64,000 nt of DNA from Bradyrhizobium macuxiense. Lineage in GTDB: Bacteria; Pseudomonadota; Alphaproteobacteria; Rhizobiales; Xanthobacteraceae. Made by a program: the position numbers and the translations under genes. The stretch spans positions 1 through 64,000 of the forward strand of contig NZ_VITY01000018.1 in the NCBI RefSeq assembly GCF_007993935.1, in the 5' to 3' direction. Shown in pieces: positions 42,578 through 51,115 of this stretch. A model generated the notes under the pieces. The model had not been told where the DNA came from. It searched no databases and saw only the letters and a program-made list of their open reading frames with translations. Position 1 is the stretch's first letter; each line of letters opens with the position of its first letter.

Positions 42578-43347
42578 GCGAGTTTCCAAGGGAATAGCCA
42601 GGCGTTGAACGCCTTGAACAGGAAATCGGAGATCAGGCCGATCAGCCCGATGACGATGATGCCGAAGATGATCTGGCCCGTGTTGAGCAGTGCCTGGCTA
42701 TCGGTGATCATGTGGCCGATGCCCGAGGACGAGCCGATCAGCTCGGCGACGATGACGTAGGTCCAGGCCCAGCCCAGCACCAGGCGGAGGATTTCGGCGA
42801 TCTCCGGTGCGGCGGACGGCAGCAGCACGCGGCGGATGATACCACTGTCACGGGCGCCGAGCGTGTAGGCGGCTTCGACCAGATCGCGCCGCGTCGCGCC
42901 GACGGTCACGGCCACCATCAGGATGATCTGGAACACCGCGCCGATGAAGATCACCAGCAGCTTCTGCAGCTCGCCGATGCCCGCCCACAGGATCAGCAGC
43001 GGAATGAAGGCGGACGCCGGCAGATAGCGGGCAAAGGACACGAAGGGTTCGAGAAAGGCCTCGATCGGCTTGTACGCACCCATCAGCACGCCGAGCGGCA
43101 CCGCGATGACGGCGGCAAGCACAAACCCGCCGATGACACGCCAGATCGTCATGCCGATGTCGAACAGAAAGCCCTGCTTGGCGAGCAGCTCATAGCCTTC
43201 CTGCACCATGGTCAGCGGGTTGGCGAGAAAGGTCTTCGACACATGGCCGCCGAACGTTGCCCAGGACCAGAGCGCGACGAACAGCACGAAGAACGCGAGG
43301 CCATAGGCCACGCGCTGCTTCGATGTGGTGGGCTCGAGAGGACGCAT
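42574..43347 (-). CDS. NitT/TauT-type ABC transporter permease
   Basis: A 257-residue permease with about six helices and the EAA loop around DLVEAAYTLGARDSGIIRRVLLPSAAPEI, as in SsuC/TauC. The ATG at 43347 shares a base with the binding-protein stop (TGATG); a GTG one codon before is the alternative. Couples to the ATPase gene by ATGA. Confidence 0.9.
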   Translation of the reverse strand: MRPLEPTTSKQRVAYGLAFFVLFVALWSWATFGGHVSKTFLANPLTMVQEGYELLAKQGFLFDIGMTIWRVIGGFVLAAVIAVPLGVLMGAYKPIEAFLEPFVSFARYLPASAFIPLLILWAGIGELQKLLVIFIGAVFQIILMVAVTVGATRRDLVEAAYTLGARDSGIIRRVLLPSAAPEIAEILRLVLGWAWTYVIVAELIGSSSGIGHMITDSQALLNTGQIIFGIIVIGLIGLISDFLFKAFNAWLFPWKLA

Positions 43348-44291
43348 CACTTGATGAAGCTGGCGTCGTAGATGTCCTCGACCTTCGGCGCGGCCTTGAT
43401 GATGCCGACCTCGAGCAGGAGCTCCGCGGCATCCTTGTTGAAGGAGAGGAAATCACCGGCGAAGAATTTCTGGTTCGCGGCCTTGTCCTGCCAGCGCAGG
43501 TACTTTGCCGAATTGCCGAACTGCTCGCCGCTCTGCTTCACGTCGGCGCCCATGATCTCATAGGCCTTGGCCTGGTCCTTGGCGATCATGTCGAGCGCCT
43601 CGAAATAGCTGTCGGCCAGCGCCTGCGCCGCCTTCGGATTGTCGGTGAGGAATTTCGGCGTGCAGCCGAAGGTGTCCATCACGATCGGATAGTCGAGGGT
43701 GGTGGCGATGATCTTGCCCTTGTCGGGCGCGGCACGCACCGTCGACAGATAGGGCTCGTAGGTCATCGCGGCATCGTTCTGGCCGGAGACGAAAGCCTGC
43801 GCGGCGGCGGCGGGCTCCAGATTGACCACGGTGACGTCCTTCACCGAGAGGCCGTTCTTCTTCAGCATCCAGGCCAGCGCGAAATAGGGCGAGGTGCCCG
43901 GCGCCGATGCCGCGACGGTCTTGCCCTTGAGGTCCTTGATCGCGGCGACGTCGTTACGCACGGCCATGCCGTCGGCGCCATAGCTCTTGTCGAGCTGGAA
44001 GATCTGCTTGGTCGCGACGCCGTTGGCGTTCCAGGAGATCCAGGTCTCGACCGTGGTCGCCGCGCATTGAATGTCGCCCGAGGCGATCGCGAGATGCCGG
44101 TCCTTCTGCGGGATCTTCTTCAAGGTCACGTCGAGGCCGTTCTTCCTGAAGATGCCGGCCTCCTTGGCGAGCGTCAGCGGCGCGAAGCCGGTCCATCCGG
44201 AGATGCCGACGCCGACCTTGACGTCATCCGCGAACGCAGCGGTGGACGCGAGCAACGCGACCATTGCGGGCAATAGCTTGAAGGAACGCAT
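43347..44291 (-). CDS. NitT/TauT-type ABC transporter substrate-binding protein
   Basis: A 314-residue periplasmic protein with a signal peptide (residues 1-21, cut at AFA-DD) and the opening VKVGVGISGWTGFAPLTLAKEAGIF typical of SsuA/TauA/ABC nitrate-type binding proteins. It lies 135 bp downstream of hutC on the same strand, so it may carry histidine, urocanate or a related compound. This is inferred from position only. Confidence 0.88.
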   Translation of the reverse strand: MRSFKLLPAMVALLASTAAFADDVKVGVGISGWTGFAPLTLAKEAGIFRKNGLDVTLKKIPQKDRHLAIASGDIQCAATTVETWISWNANGVATKQIFQLDKSYGADGMAVRNDVAAIKDLKGKTVAASAPGTSPYFALAWMLKKNGLSVKDVTVVNLEPAAAAQAFVSGQNDAAMTYEPYLSTVRAAPDKGKIIATTLDYPIVMDTFGCTPKFLTDNPKAAQALADSYFEALDMIAKDQAKAYEIMGADVKQSGEQFGNSAKYLRWQDKAANQKFFAGDFLSFNKDAAELLLEVGIIKAAPKVEDIYDASFIK

Positions 44292-44426
44292 GATTGTTGA
44301 CCCCTTGAACGATGGATTGAACCCTGTTGATTGCTTTCACGTCAGTCGCGGCGGATTGCCGTATCAGGAACGTTGGTGGATGGTGGCCTATGATGCATTG
44401 CATGAAATATGCCGCGCAAGACGTCC

Positions 44427-45170
44427 TCAACCTCCCTTGAAGCGAGCCACCAGGCGGTGCGTCTCGCCCGGATAGTGCAGCCGCACCGCGGTCACCGTGC
44501 GCGCGCTGCGCCAGGTGTAGCGGTCGATCACGAGGCAGGGCGCGCCGACCGCGATGTCGAGCGCCTTCGCCGTGCGAGCGTCGGCAACGACGGCGCTGAT
44601 CGTATGTTCAGCCTCGGTCCACGGCACGTGATGCAGCAGCCATGATCCCGGCGGTTCGCGCGCAAAATCCGCGGTTGCGGCCTCCGGAACGGTGGAGAGA
44701 TCGATCAGCCTGTCCTCGACGGCGAACGGCACATCGTCGGCGCTGTGGCGGCAGGCGATCGCGATCACCTTGCCGGCCGTGCTCACGCCGAGCCGGGCGC
44801 GATCCGCCGATGTCGCGGTGCGCCGCCGGCAATCGATCAGCTGATAGCCGTAAGCGCGGCCGAGCGCGGTGATCTCGGCCCTGATGTCGGCGATCTTGAG
44901 TACCGCGGACATATGCTGCGGCCGGCGCACGAATGAGCCGGCACGCCGTCGCCGCTCGATCAGGTCGGCCTGCGCCAGTTCCGACAGCGCCTTGTTCACG
45001 GTCATGCGCGAGCAGCGATAGCGCGCCATCAGCTGGTGCTCGAACGGGATGCGGTGGCCCGGCGGCCATTCGCCGGTCAGGATCCGCGTCTCGATGTCGA
45101 GCCTGATGCGTTTGTAGAGCGTCGGCTTTTCGGTTGCGCGCGGCTTGGCGCGATCGGAAGCGAGGCTCAT
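44427..45170 (-). CDS. hutC: Histidine utilisation repressor HutC
   Basis: A 247-residue GntR/HutC regulator. The winged helix-turn-helix is IPFEHQLMARYRCSRMTVNKALSELAQADLIERRRRAGSFV (about 40-82), followed by the UTRA ligand domain, in which urocanate is the usual inducer. ATG 45170 overlaps the hutF stop. The perfect palindrome at 46560-46579 between hutF and hutI is the likely operator. Confidence 0.92.
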   Translation of the reverse strand: MSLASDRAKPRATEKPTLYKRIRLDIETRILTGEWPPGHRIPFEHQLMARYRCSRMTVNKALSELAQADLIERRRRAGSFVRRPQHMSAVLKIADIRAEITALGRAYGYQLIDCRRRTATSADRARLGVSTAGKVIAIACRHSADDVPFAVEDRLIDLSTVPEAATADFAREPPGSWLLHHVPWTEAEHTISAVVADARTAKALDIAVGAPCLVIDRYTWRSARTVTAVRLHYPGETHRLVARFKGG

Positions 45171-46525
45171 GCGACGAGCCTCCGGATGCTGGCATTGAAC
45201 CGCTCGCGCGCCTTGTCGCGCAGCCGGTGCCGTCCACCCGCGACCAGTCTGTCGCCGCCGGCCCAGACGCAATCGATCGCGTCGCTGCCGGTAGCAAACA
45301 GCCAGCCGTCGAGAACTGCATCGCCCGACCGTCCCGCCAGGGACGGATGCGCAGTGTCGAGCGTGACGATGTCGGCCCGTGCGCCAGGCATGATCCCAAC
45401 CTTGGTTTGTGCCAGAGCCTGCGCGCCGCCGGCCAACGCATGATCGAACAAGGCGCGGCCGGTCGATGCGCCCGGACGCCCCGAGAGCACGTTGCGCTCG
45501 CGGTGCTTGAGCCGCTGGCCGTATTCGAGCTGGCGAAGCTCGTCGGCGACGCCGACCAGCACGTTGGAATCGGTTCCGATGCCGAACCGTCCGCCCGCGG
45601 CGAGGAATTCACGCGCCGAGAAGATACCGTCGCCGAGGCTTGCTTCGGTGATGGGGCAGAGGCCGGCAACCGCGCCGCTGTCGGCGAGCGCCGTGACTTC
45701 CTGCTCCGTCATGTGAGTCGCGTGAATCAGGCACCAGCGCTGGTCGACCGGCGCATGCTCGAGCAGCCATTCGACCGGCCGTTGCCCCGACCAGGCCATG
45801 CAATCCTCCACCTCGCGCACCTGTTCGGCGGCGTGGATGTGGATTGGATCCGGTCCGGCAAGCGGGATGATCGCCCCGAACTCATCGGGCGCCATGGCGC
45901 GCAGGCTGTGCGGCGCGATGCCGATATTGGCGCCGGGGAGCGTTCGGATCGCTTCGCGCGAGGCCGCCATCAGCGTGGCGAACTGGTCGACCGAGCAGAT
46001 GAAGCGGCGCTGCCCGGCGTGTGGCGCCGCGCCGCCGAACGTGCTGTGCGCATAGAAGCTCGGCAGCAGGGTAAGCCCGATGCCGGAGGCGCCAGCCGCC
46101 TCCGCAATGCGCACAGCCATCTCGGCCGGATTGGCGTATGCCGAGCCGTCGCGATCATGGTGCAGATAGTGGAACTCGCCGACGCGGGTGAAGCCCCGCT
46201 CGAGCATCTCGATATAGAGTAGCGTTGCAACCGCGGCGACGTCGTCCGGCGTCATGGTCAGCGCGAAGCGATACATCGTCTCGCGCCAGGTCCAGAACGT
46301 GTCCGTCGTATCGCCGCGCTGCTCGGCAAGGCCGGCCATGCCGCGCTGAAACGCGTGGCTGTGCAGGCTCGCCAGTCCCGGAACCGCCAATTGGTGACGT
46401 TCATCGCCGGCGGCTGGCGCAACGCCTGCCGTCACCGACGCGATCGCGCCGCCGCTGAGCTCGACCCGCACGTCATTGGCCCAGCCCGAGGGCAGCAGCG
46501 CGAATGCGAAATGCAGTCGGGTCAT
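45167..46525 (-). CDS. hutF: Formimidoylglutamate deiminase
   Basis: A 452-residue amidohydrolase converting N-formimidoylglutamate to N-formylglutamate and ammonia. The metal motif is LASLHSHAFQRGM, with later HIHAAEQ and the GIGTDSNVLV aspartate loop. It is divergent from hutI across the palindrome. The next enzyme, HutG (formylglutamate amidohydrolase), was not found in the window. Confidence 0.93.
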   Translation of the reverse strand: MTRLHFAFALLPSGWANDVRVELSGGAIASVTAGVAPAAGDERHQLAVPGLASLHSHAFQRGMAGLAEQRGDTTDTFWTWRETMYRFALTMTPDDVAAVATLLYIEMLERGFTRVGEFHYLHHDRDGSAYANPAEMAVRIAEAAGASGIGLTLLPSFYAHSTFGGAAPHAGQRRFICSVDQFATLMAASREAIRTLPGANIGIAPHSLRAMAPDEFGAIIPLAGPDPIHIHAAEQVREVEDCMAWSGQRPVEWLLEHAPVDQRWCLIHATHMTEQEVTALADSGAVAGLCPITEASLGDGIFSAREFLAAGGRFGIGTDSNVLVGVADELRQLEYGQRLKHRERNVLSGRPGASTGRALFDHALAGGAQALAQTKVGIMPGARADIVTLDTAHPSLAGRSGDAVLDGWLFATGSDAIDCVWAGGDRLVAGGRHRLRDKARERFNASIRRLVA

Positions 46526-46559
46526 TTTTCCATGCCGGCTGGACAGAACCGCGACACGA

Positions 46560-46579
46560 TTATATGTCTAGACATATAA
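46560..46579. promoter_or_regulatory. Perfect 20-bp palindrome, likely HutC operator
   Basis: TTATATGTCTAGACATATAA is its own reverse complement and lies between hutF (-) and hutI (+), 31 bp before the hutI start and 34 bp from the hutF start. Size and AT-rich outer arms suit a GntR/HutC dimer site, so both hut directions could be repressed together. Binding is inferred. Confidence 0.75.
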
Positions 46580-46610
46580 GTCAAGCATCCCACCTCGAGG
46601 GGACGATCGC

Positions 46611-47825
46611 ATGGCAGAGCGCTTCGACCGCATCTGGCACAACGCCCGGCTCGCTACGATGCGCGATGGTCGCGCCGATCTCGGCGAGATCGAGCAGGGC
46701 CTGATCGCGGCGCGCGACGGCCGCATCGTCTATGCCGGCGCGCAGGCGGATTTTCCCGTGGATGCGGATGCCGTCGAACGGATCGATTGCGGTGGCCGCT
46801 GGGTTACGCCCGGACTGGTCGACTGCCACACCCATCTCGTCTTCGGCGGCAACCGCGCGCACGAGTTCGAGCTGCGCCTGAAGGGCGCGAGCTATGAGGA
46901 GATCGCGCGTGCAGGCGGCGGAATCGTCTCGACGGTGGCAGCAACACGCAAGGCGACCGAGGCCGAGCTGGTAGCGGGCGCGCTGCCGCGGCTCGACGCA
47001 CTGATCAGCGAGGGCGCGACCACCGTCGAGATCAAGTCCGGCTATGGCCTCGATGCCGAGACCGAGATGCGGCAGCTTGCGGCGGCACGCAGCCTCGGCC
47101 GCTTGCGGCAGGTCGCGATCCGCACGTCGTTTCTCGGCGCGCATGCCCTGCCGCTCGAGGCCAATGGCGACAAGGACCGCTATATCGATCTGGTCTGCAA
47201 CGAGATGCTGCCGGCCGTGGCCAAGGCGGGCCTCGCCGATGCCGTCGATGCCTTCATGGAGGGCATCGCATTTTCCGGTGAGCAGACGGCGCGGGTGTTC
47301 GCGGCGGCGCGCGCATCGGGGCTCCCGGTGAAGCTGCATGCAGATCAGCTGTCGAATCTCGGCGGCGCGGCGCTCGCCGCAAAATTCTCTGCGCTGTCGG
47401 CCGATCACCTGGAGCACACCGACGAAGCCGGCGCCGCTGAAATGGCGAAGGTGGGAACGGTCGCCGTGTTGCTGCCCGGCGCGTTCTACTTCATTCGCGA
47501 AACACACAAGCCGCCGGTCGAGCTGTTCCGCAAGCACGGCGTGCCCATGGCGCTGGCGACCGACTGCAATCCCGGCAGTTCGCCGCTGACCTCTCTCTTG
47601 CTTGCCATGAACATGGGCGCAACTCTGTTCCGGATGACGGTCGCAGAATGCCTCACTGGCGTGACGCGGGAAGGGGCACGCGCGCTCGGCATGCTCGCCG
47701 AGACCGGTACGCTCGAAGCCGGCAAATATTGCGATCTGGCGATCTGGGACATCGAGCGTCCGGCCGAGCTGGTCTACCGGATCGGCTTCAATCCGCTGCA
47801 CCGTCGGGTGTGGAGGGGACAATGA
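46611..47825 (+). CDS. hutI: Imidazolonepropionase
   Basis: A 404-residue amidohydrolase that opens imidazolonepropionate to formimidoylglutamate. The metal motif is VDCHTHLVFGGNRAHEF, with EIKSGYGLD and the ATDCNPGSSPL aspartate loop. It follows the hut palindrome and overlaps hutH by ATGA. Confidence 0.95.
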   Translation: MAERFDRIWHNARLATMRDGRADLGEIEQGLIAARDGRIVYAGAQADFPVDADAVERIDCGGRWVTPGLVDCHTHLVFGGNRAHEFELRLKGASYEEIARAGGGIVSTVAATRKATEAELVAGALPRLDALISEGATTVEIKSGYGLDAETEMRQLAAARSLGRLRQVAIRTSFLGAHALPLEANGDKDRYIDLVCNEMLPAVAKAGLADAVDAFMEGIAFSGEQTARVFAAARASGLPVKLHADQLSNLGGAALAAKFSALSADHLEHTDEAGAAEMAKVGTVAVLLPGAFYFIRETHKPPVELFRKHGVPMALATDCNPGSSPLTSLLLAMNMGATLFRMTVAECLTGVTREGARALGMLAETGTLEAGKYCDLAIWDIERPAELVYRIGFNPLHRRVWRGQ

Positions 47826-49381
47826 GCGCTTCCAACGCGCCTGATATCGTCACGCCCGGGACGGTCGGGCTCGACGTCCTGGCGCGCGTGCTCGCCGGTG
47901 CGACAATCGAGCTCGATCCATCATTCTGGCCGCGCGTCGAGGCGGCGGCGGAGATCGTCGCGAAGGCGGCGCGGATCGACATTCCTGCCTACGGCATCAA
48001 TACCGGTTTCGGAAAGCTGGCATCGACGCGGATCGCGCCCGATCAGACCGCGCTGCTTCAGCGCAACCTCATTCTGTCGCATTGCTGCGGGGTCGGCCCG
48101 GCCACGCCCGAGCCGATCGTGCGCCTGATGATGGCGTTGAAGGTGATCTCGCTCGGCCGCGGCGCGTCCGGCGTCCGGCGCGACGTCATCGAGCAGTTGC
48201 AGGGCATGTTGGCGCGCGGCGTCTCGCCGCTGGTGCCGCAGCAGGGCTCGGTCGGCGCCTCCGGCGATCTGGCGCCGCTCGCCCATATGACCGCGGTCAT
48301 GATCGGGGAGGGACAGGCAATCCTTGATGGCAAGGTCGTGCCGGGCCGAGACGCGCTTGCCGCTGCTGGTCTCGCGCCGCTGACGCTCGGTCCCAAGGAG
48401 GGGCTCGCGCTGATCAACGGCACGCAGTTTTCGACTGCCTATGCGATTTCCGGCCTGCTGCGCGCGCATCGGCTGGCGTGTGCCGCACTGGTGACCGGTG
48501 CGCTTTCGGTTGATGCGGCGATGGCCTCCACGGTGCCGTTCCGTCCCGAGATTCAGTCCTTGCGCGGCCATGATGGGCAGATCGCCGCGGCCGCGACCCT
48601 GACCGCGCTGCTCGACGGCAGCGACATCAGGCAGTCGCATCTCGAAGGCGACGAGCGCGTGCAGGATCCATGCTGCCTGCGCTGCCAGCCGCAGGTCGCG
48701 GGCGCCGTGCTCGACCTGCTCGCGCAGGCCGCGCGCGGCCTCGTGGTTGAGGCAAATGCCGTCACGGATAACCCCCTGGTTTTGGTCGATACCGGCGAGA
48801 TCGTGTCGGGCGGCAATTTTCACGCCGAGCCGGTGGCGTTCGCCGCCGACCAGATCGCGCTGGCGCTCTCGGAGATCGGCGCGACCAGCGAGCGCCGGAT
48901 CGCGACCCTCGTCGATCCCGCCTTGAACTTTGGCTTGCCGCCGTTCCTGACGCCCGATCCCGGCATCAATTCCGGCTTCATGATCGCCGAGGTGACGGCT
49001 GCGGCGCTCTATGCCGAGAACAAGCAGCGCGCGATGCCATGCTCGATCGACTCGACGCCGACCAGCGCCAATCAGGAGGATCACGTCTCGATGGCCGCGC
49101 ATGCCGCGCGCCGGCTGTCCGACATGGCCGACAACCTCGCTTCCATCCTCGGCATCGAGCTGCTGGTCGCGGCGCAGGGCATTACGCTGCGCGCCCCGCA
49201 TTCAACGAGTGTAGCGCTCGCTGCGGTCATTGCCGCGCTGCGTGAGCACGTTCCGGCACTCACCGCGGATCGCTACATGGCCGACGATCTCGCACGGGCG
49301 GCGAAGTTAATCGAAGCCGACGCGTTGCCCGCCGCCGCGATCGCGGCCCTTTCGATCGATCCATTTCCAAAACTTGCTTAG
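47822..49381 (+). CDS. hutH: Histidine ammonia-lyase
   Basis: A 519-residue lyase that turns histidine into urocanate and ammonia. The MIO cofactor triad A146-S147-G148 lies in GSVGASGDLAPLAH, and the GINTGFGKLAS loop near residue 60 carries the catalytic tyrosine YG. ATG 47822 overlaps the hutI stop; earlier in-frame starts are inside hutI. Confidence 0.96.
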   Translation: MSASNAPDIVTPGTVGLDVLARVLAGATIELDPSFWPRVEAAAEIVAKAARIDIPAYGINTGFGKLASTRIAPDQTALLQRNLILSHCCGVGPATPEPIVRLMMALKVISLGRGASGVRRDVIEQLQGMLARGVSPLVPQQGSVGASGDLAPLAHMTAVMIGEGQAILDGKVVPGRDALAAAGLAPLTLGPKEGLALINGTQFSTAYAISGLLRAHRLACAALVTGALSVDAAMASTVPFRPEIQSLRGHDGQIAAAATLTALLDGSDIRQSHLEGDERVQDPCCLRCQPQVAGAVLDLLAQAARGLVVEANAVTDNPLVLVDTGEIVSGGNFHAEPVAFAADQIALALSEIGATSERRIATLVDPALNFGLPPFLTPDPGINSGFMIAEVTAAALYAENKQRAMPCSIDSTPTSANQEDHVSMAAHAARRLSDMADNLASILGIELLVAAQGITLRAPHSTSVALAAVIAALREHVPALTADRYMADDLARAAKLIEADALPAAAIAALSIDPFPKLA

Positions 49382-49399
49382 CCGACAGGGATATCAGTC

Positions 49400-51070
49400 A
49401 TGAACCGCCGACTGGATAACGAACGCATCATCCGCGCTCCCCGCGGCAGCGACATCAGCGCAAAGAGCTGGCTGACCGAAGCGCCGCTGCGGATGCTGAT
49501 GAACAATCTGGATCCCGATGTCGCCGAGCGCCCGAGCGAGCTCGTGGTGTATGGCGGCATCGGCCGCGCGGCGCGCGACTGGGAGAGTTTTGACCGGATC
49601 GCCGCCTCCTTGCGCACGCTCGAAGGCGATCAGACGCTGCTGGTGCAGTCCGGCAAGCCGGTCGGCGTTTTCCGCACCCATGCCGACGCGCCGCGCGTGC
49701 TGATCGCGAACTCGAACCTGGTGCCGCATTGGGCGACACTCGACCATTTCAACGAGCTCGATCGCCAGGGCCTGATGATGTACGGCCAGATGACGGCAGG
49801 CTCGTGGATCTATATCGGCAGCCAGGGCATCGTGCAGGGGACCTACGAGACCTTCGTCGAGGTCGGCCGCCGGCACTATGGCGGCAGCCTCGCCGGAAAA
49901 TGGATCCTCACGGCCGGCCTCGGCGGCATGGGTGGCGCGCAGCCGCTGGCCGCGACCATGGCCGGCGCCTCGATGCTCGCGGTCGAATGCCAGCCGAGCC
50001 GCATCGAGATGCGGCTGCGCACCGGCTATCTCGACCGCCAGGCGGCGACGCTCGATGAAGCGCTGGCGATCATTGCCGACGCGACCAAGACCGGAAAGCC
50101 GGTGTCGGTCGGCCTGCTCGGCAATGCGGCGGAAATCTTTCCCGAACTGGTGCGGCGCGGCGTGCGCCCGGACATCGTCACTGACCAGACCAGCGCGCAT
50201 GATCCGATCAACGGCTATTTGCCGAAGGGGTGGACGCTCGCCGATTGGGAAGCTCGGCGCGCTGCCGATCCGAAGGCGGTCGAGACTGCGGCCAAGACCT
50301 CGATGGTCGATCACGTCCAGGCCATGCTGGATTTCCACGCGCAGGGAATCCCGACGCTCGACTACGGCAACAACATCCGCCAGATGGCCAAGGACATGGG
50401 CCTGAGGCAGGCGTTCGATTTTCCGGGCTTCGTTCCGGCCTATATCCGTCCGCTGTTCTGCCGCGGCGTCGGTCCGTTCCGCTGGGCGGCGCTGTCGGGC
50501 GATCCCGAGGACATCTTCAAGACCGATGCCAAGGTCAAGGAGTTGATGCCCAACGACGGCCACCTGCACAATTGGCTCGACATGGCGAAGGCGCGCATCA
50601 AGTTTCAGGGGCTGCCGGCGCGAATTTGCTGGGTCGGCCTCGGCGACCGCCATCGGCTTGGCCTCGCCTTCAACGAGATGGTGGCGCGCGGCGAACTCAA
50701 GGCGCCGATCGTGATCGGCCGCGATCATCTCGATAGCGGCTCGGTGGCGAGCCCGAACCGCGAGACCGAGGCGATGCGCGACGGCTCCGATGCGGTGTCC
50801 GATTGGCCGCTGCTCAACGCGCTGCTCAATTGCGCGAGCGGCGCCACCTGGGTGTCGCTGCATCACGGCGGTGGCGTCGGCATCGGCTATTCGCAGCACG
50901 CCGGCATGGTGATCGTCGCCGACGGCACGCCGGAGGCGGCGCGCCGGCTCGAGCGCGTGCTGTGGAACGACCCGGCGACGGGGGTCATGCGCCACGCCGA
51001 CGCCGGCTATGAGACGGCGATCGAATGCGCCCGCGCCAACGGGCTCGATCTGCCGAGCTTGCGCGCGTGA
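49400..51070 (+). CDS. hutU: Urocanate hydratase
   Basis: A 556-residue NAD-dependent enzyme that hydrates urocanate to imidazolonepropionate. AGSWIYIGSQGIVQGTYETF, LTAGLGGMGGAQPLAA and VSLHHGGGVGIGYSQHAGMV are universal HutU segments. Full length. It ends the hutIHU operon, and a hairpin follows 7 bp later. Confidence 0.96.
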   Translation: MNRRLDNERIIRAPRGSDISAKSWLTEAPLRMLMNNLDPDVAERPSELVVYGGIGRAARDWESFDRIAASLRTLEGDQTLLVQSGKPVGVFRTHADAPRVLIANSNLVPHWATLDHFNELDRQGLMMYGQMTAGSWIYIGSQGIVQGTYETFVEVGRRHYGGSLAGKWILTAGLGGMGGAQPLAATMAGASMLAVECQPSRIEMRLRTGYLDRQAATLDEALAIIADATKTGKPVSVGLLGNAAEIFPELVRRGVRPDIVTDQTSAHDPINGYLPKGWTLADWEARRAADPKAVETAAKTSMVDHVQAMLDFHAQGIPTLDYGNNIRQMAKDMGLRQAFDFPGFVPAYIRPLFCRGVGPFRWAALSGDPEDIFKTDAKVKELMPNDGHLHNWLDMAKARIKFQGLPARICWVGLGDRHRLGLAFNEMVARGELKAPIVIGRDHLDSGSVASPNRETEAMRDGSDAVSDWPLLNALLNCASGATWVSLHHGGGVGIGYSQHAGMVIVADGTPEAARRLERVLWNDPATGVMRHADAGYETAIECARANGLDLPSLRA

Positions 51071-51076
51071 GGTGAC

Positions 51077-51111
51077 GTTGGCGAGTGCCGCCGAAGACGG
51101 TTCTCGCCAAC
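51077..51111. terminator. Bidirectional terminator-like hairpin after hutU
   Basis: Arms GTTGGCGAG and CTCGCCAAC are exact complements with a 17-base loop that has a small inner CCG/CGG stem. It fills the 45-bp gap between the convergent hutU and binding-protein genes and would serve both. Confidence 0.6.
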
Positions 51112-51115
51112 CGGC

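Noticed and set aside
44292..44426. A second HutC operator before the transporter genes
   Set aside because: No sequence close to the 20-bp palindrome at 46560-46579 occurs in this 135-bp gap.
47648..47821. Longer HutH starting inside hutI
   Set aside because: The extra residues are an out-of-frame reading of the hutI end; ATG 47822 with ATGA coupling gives the normal family length.
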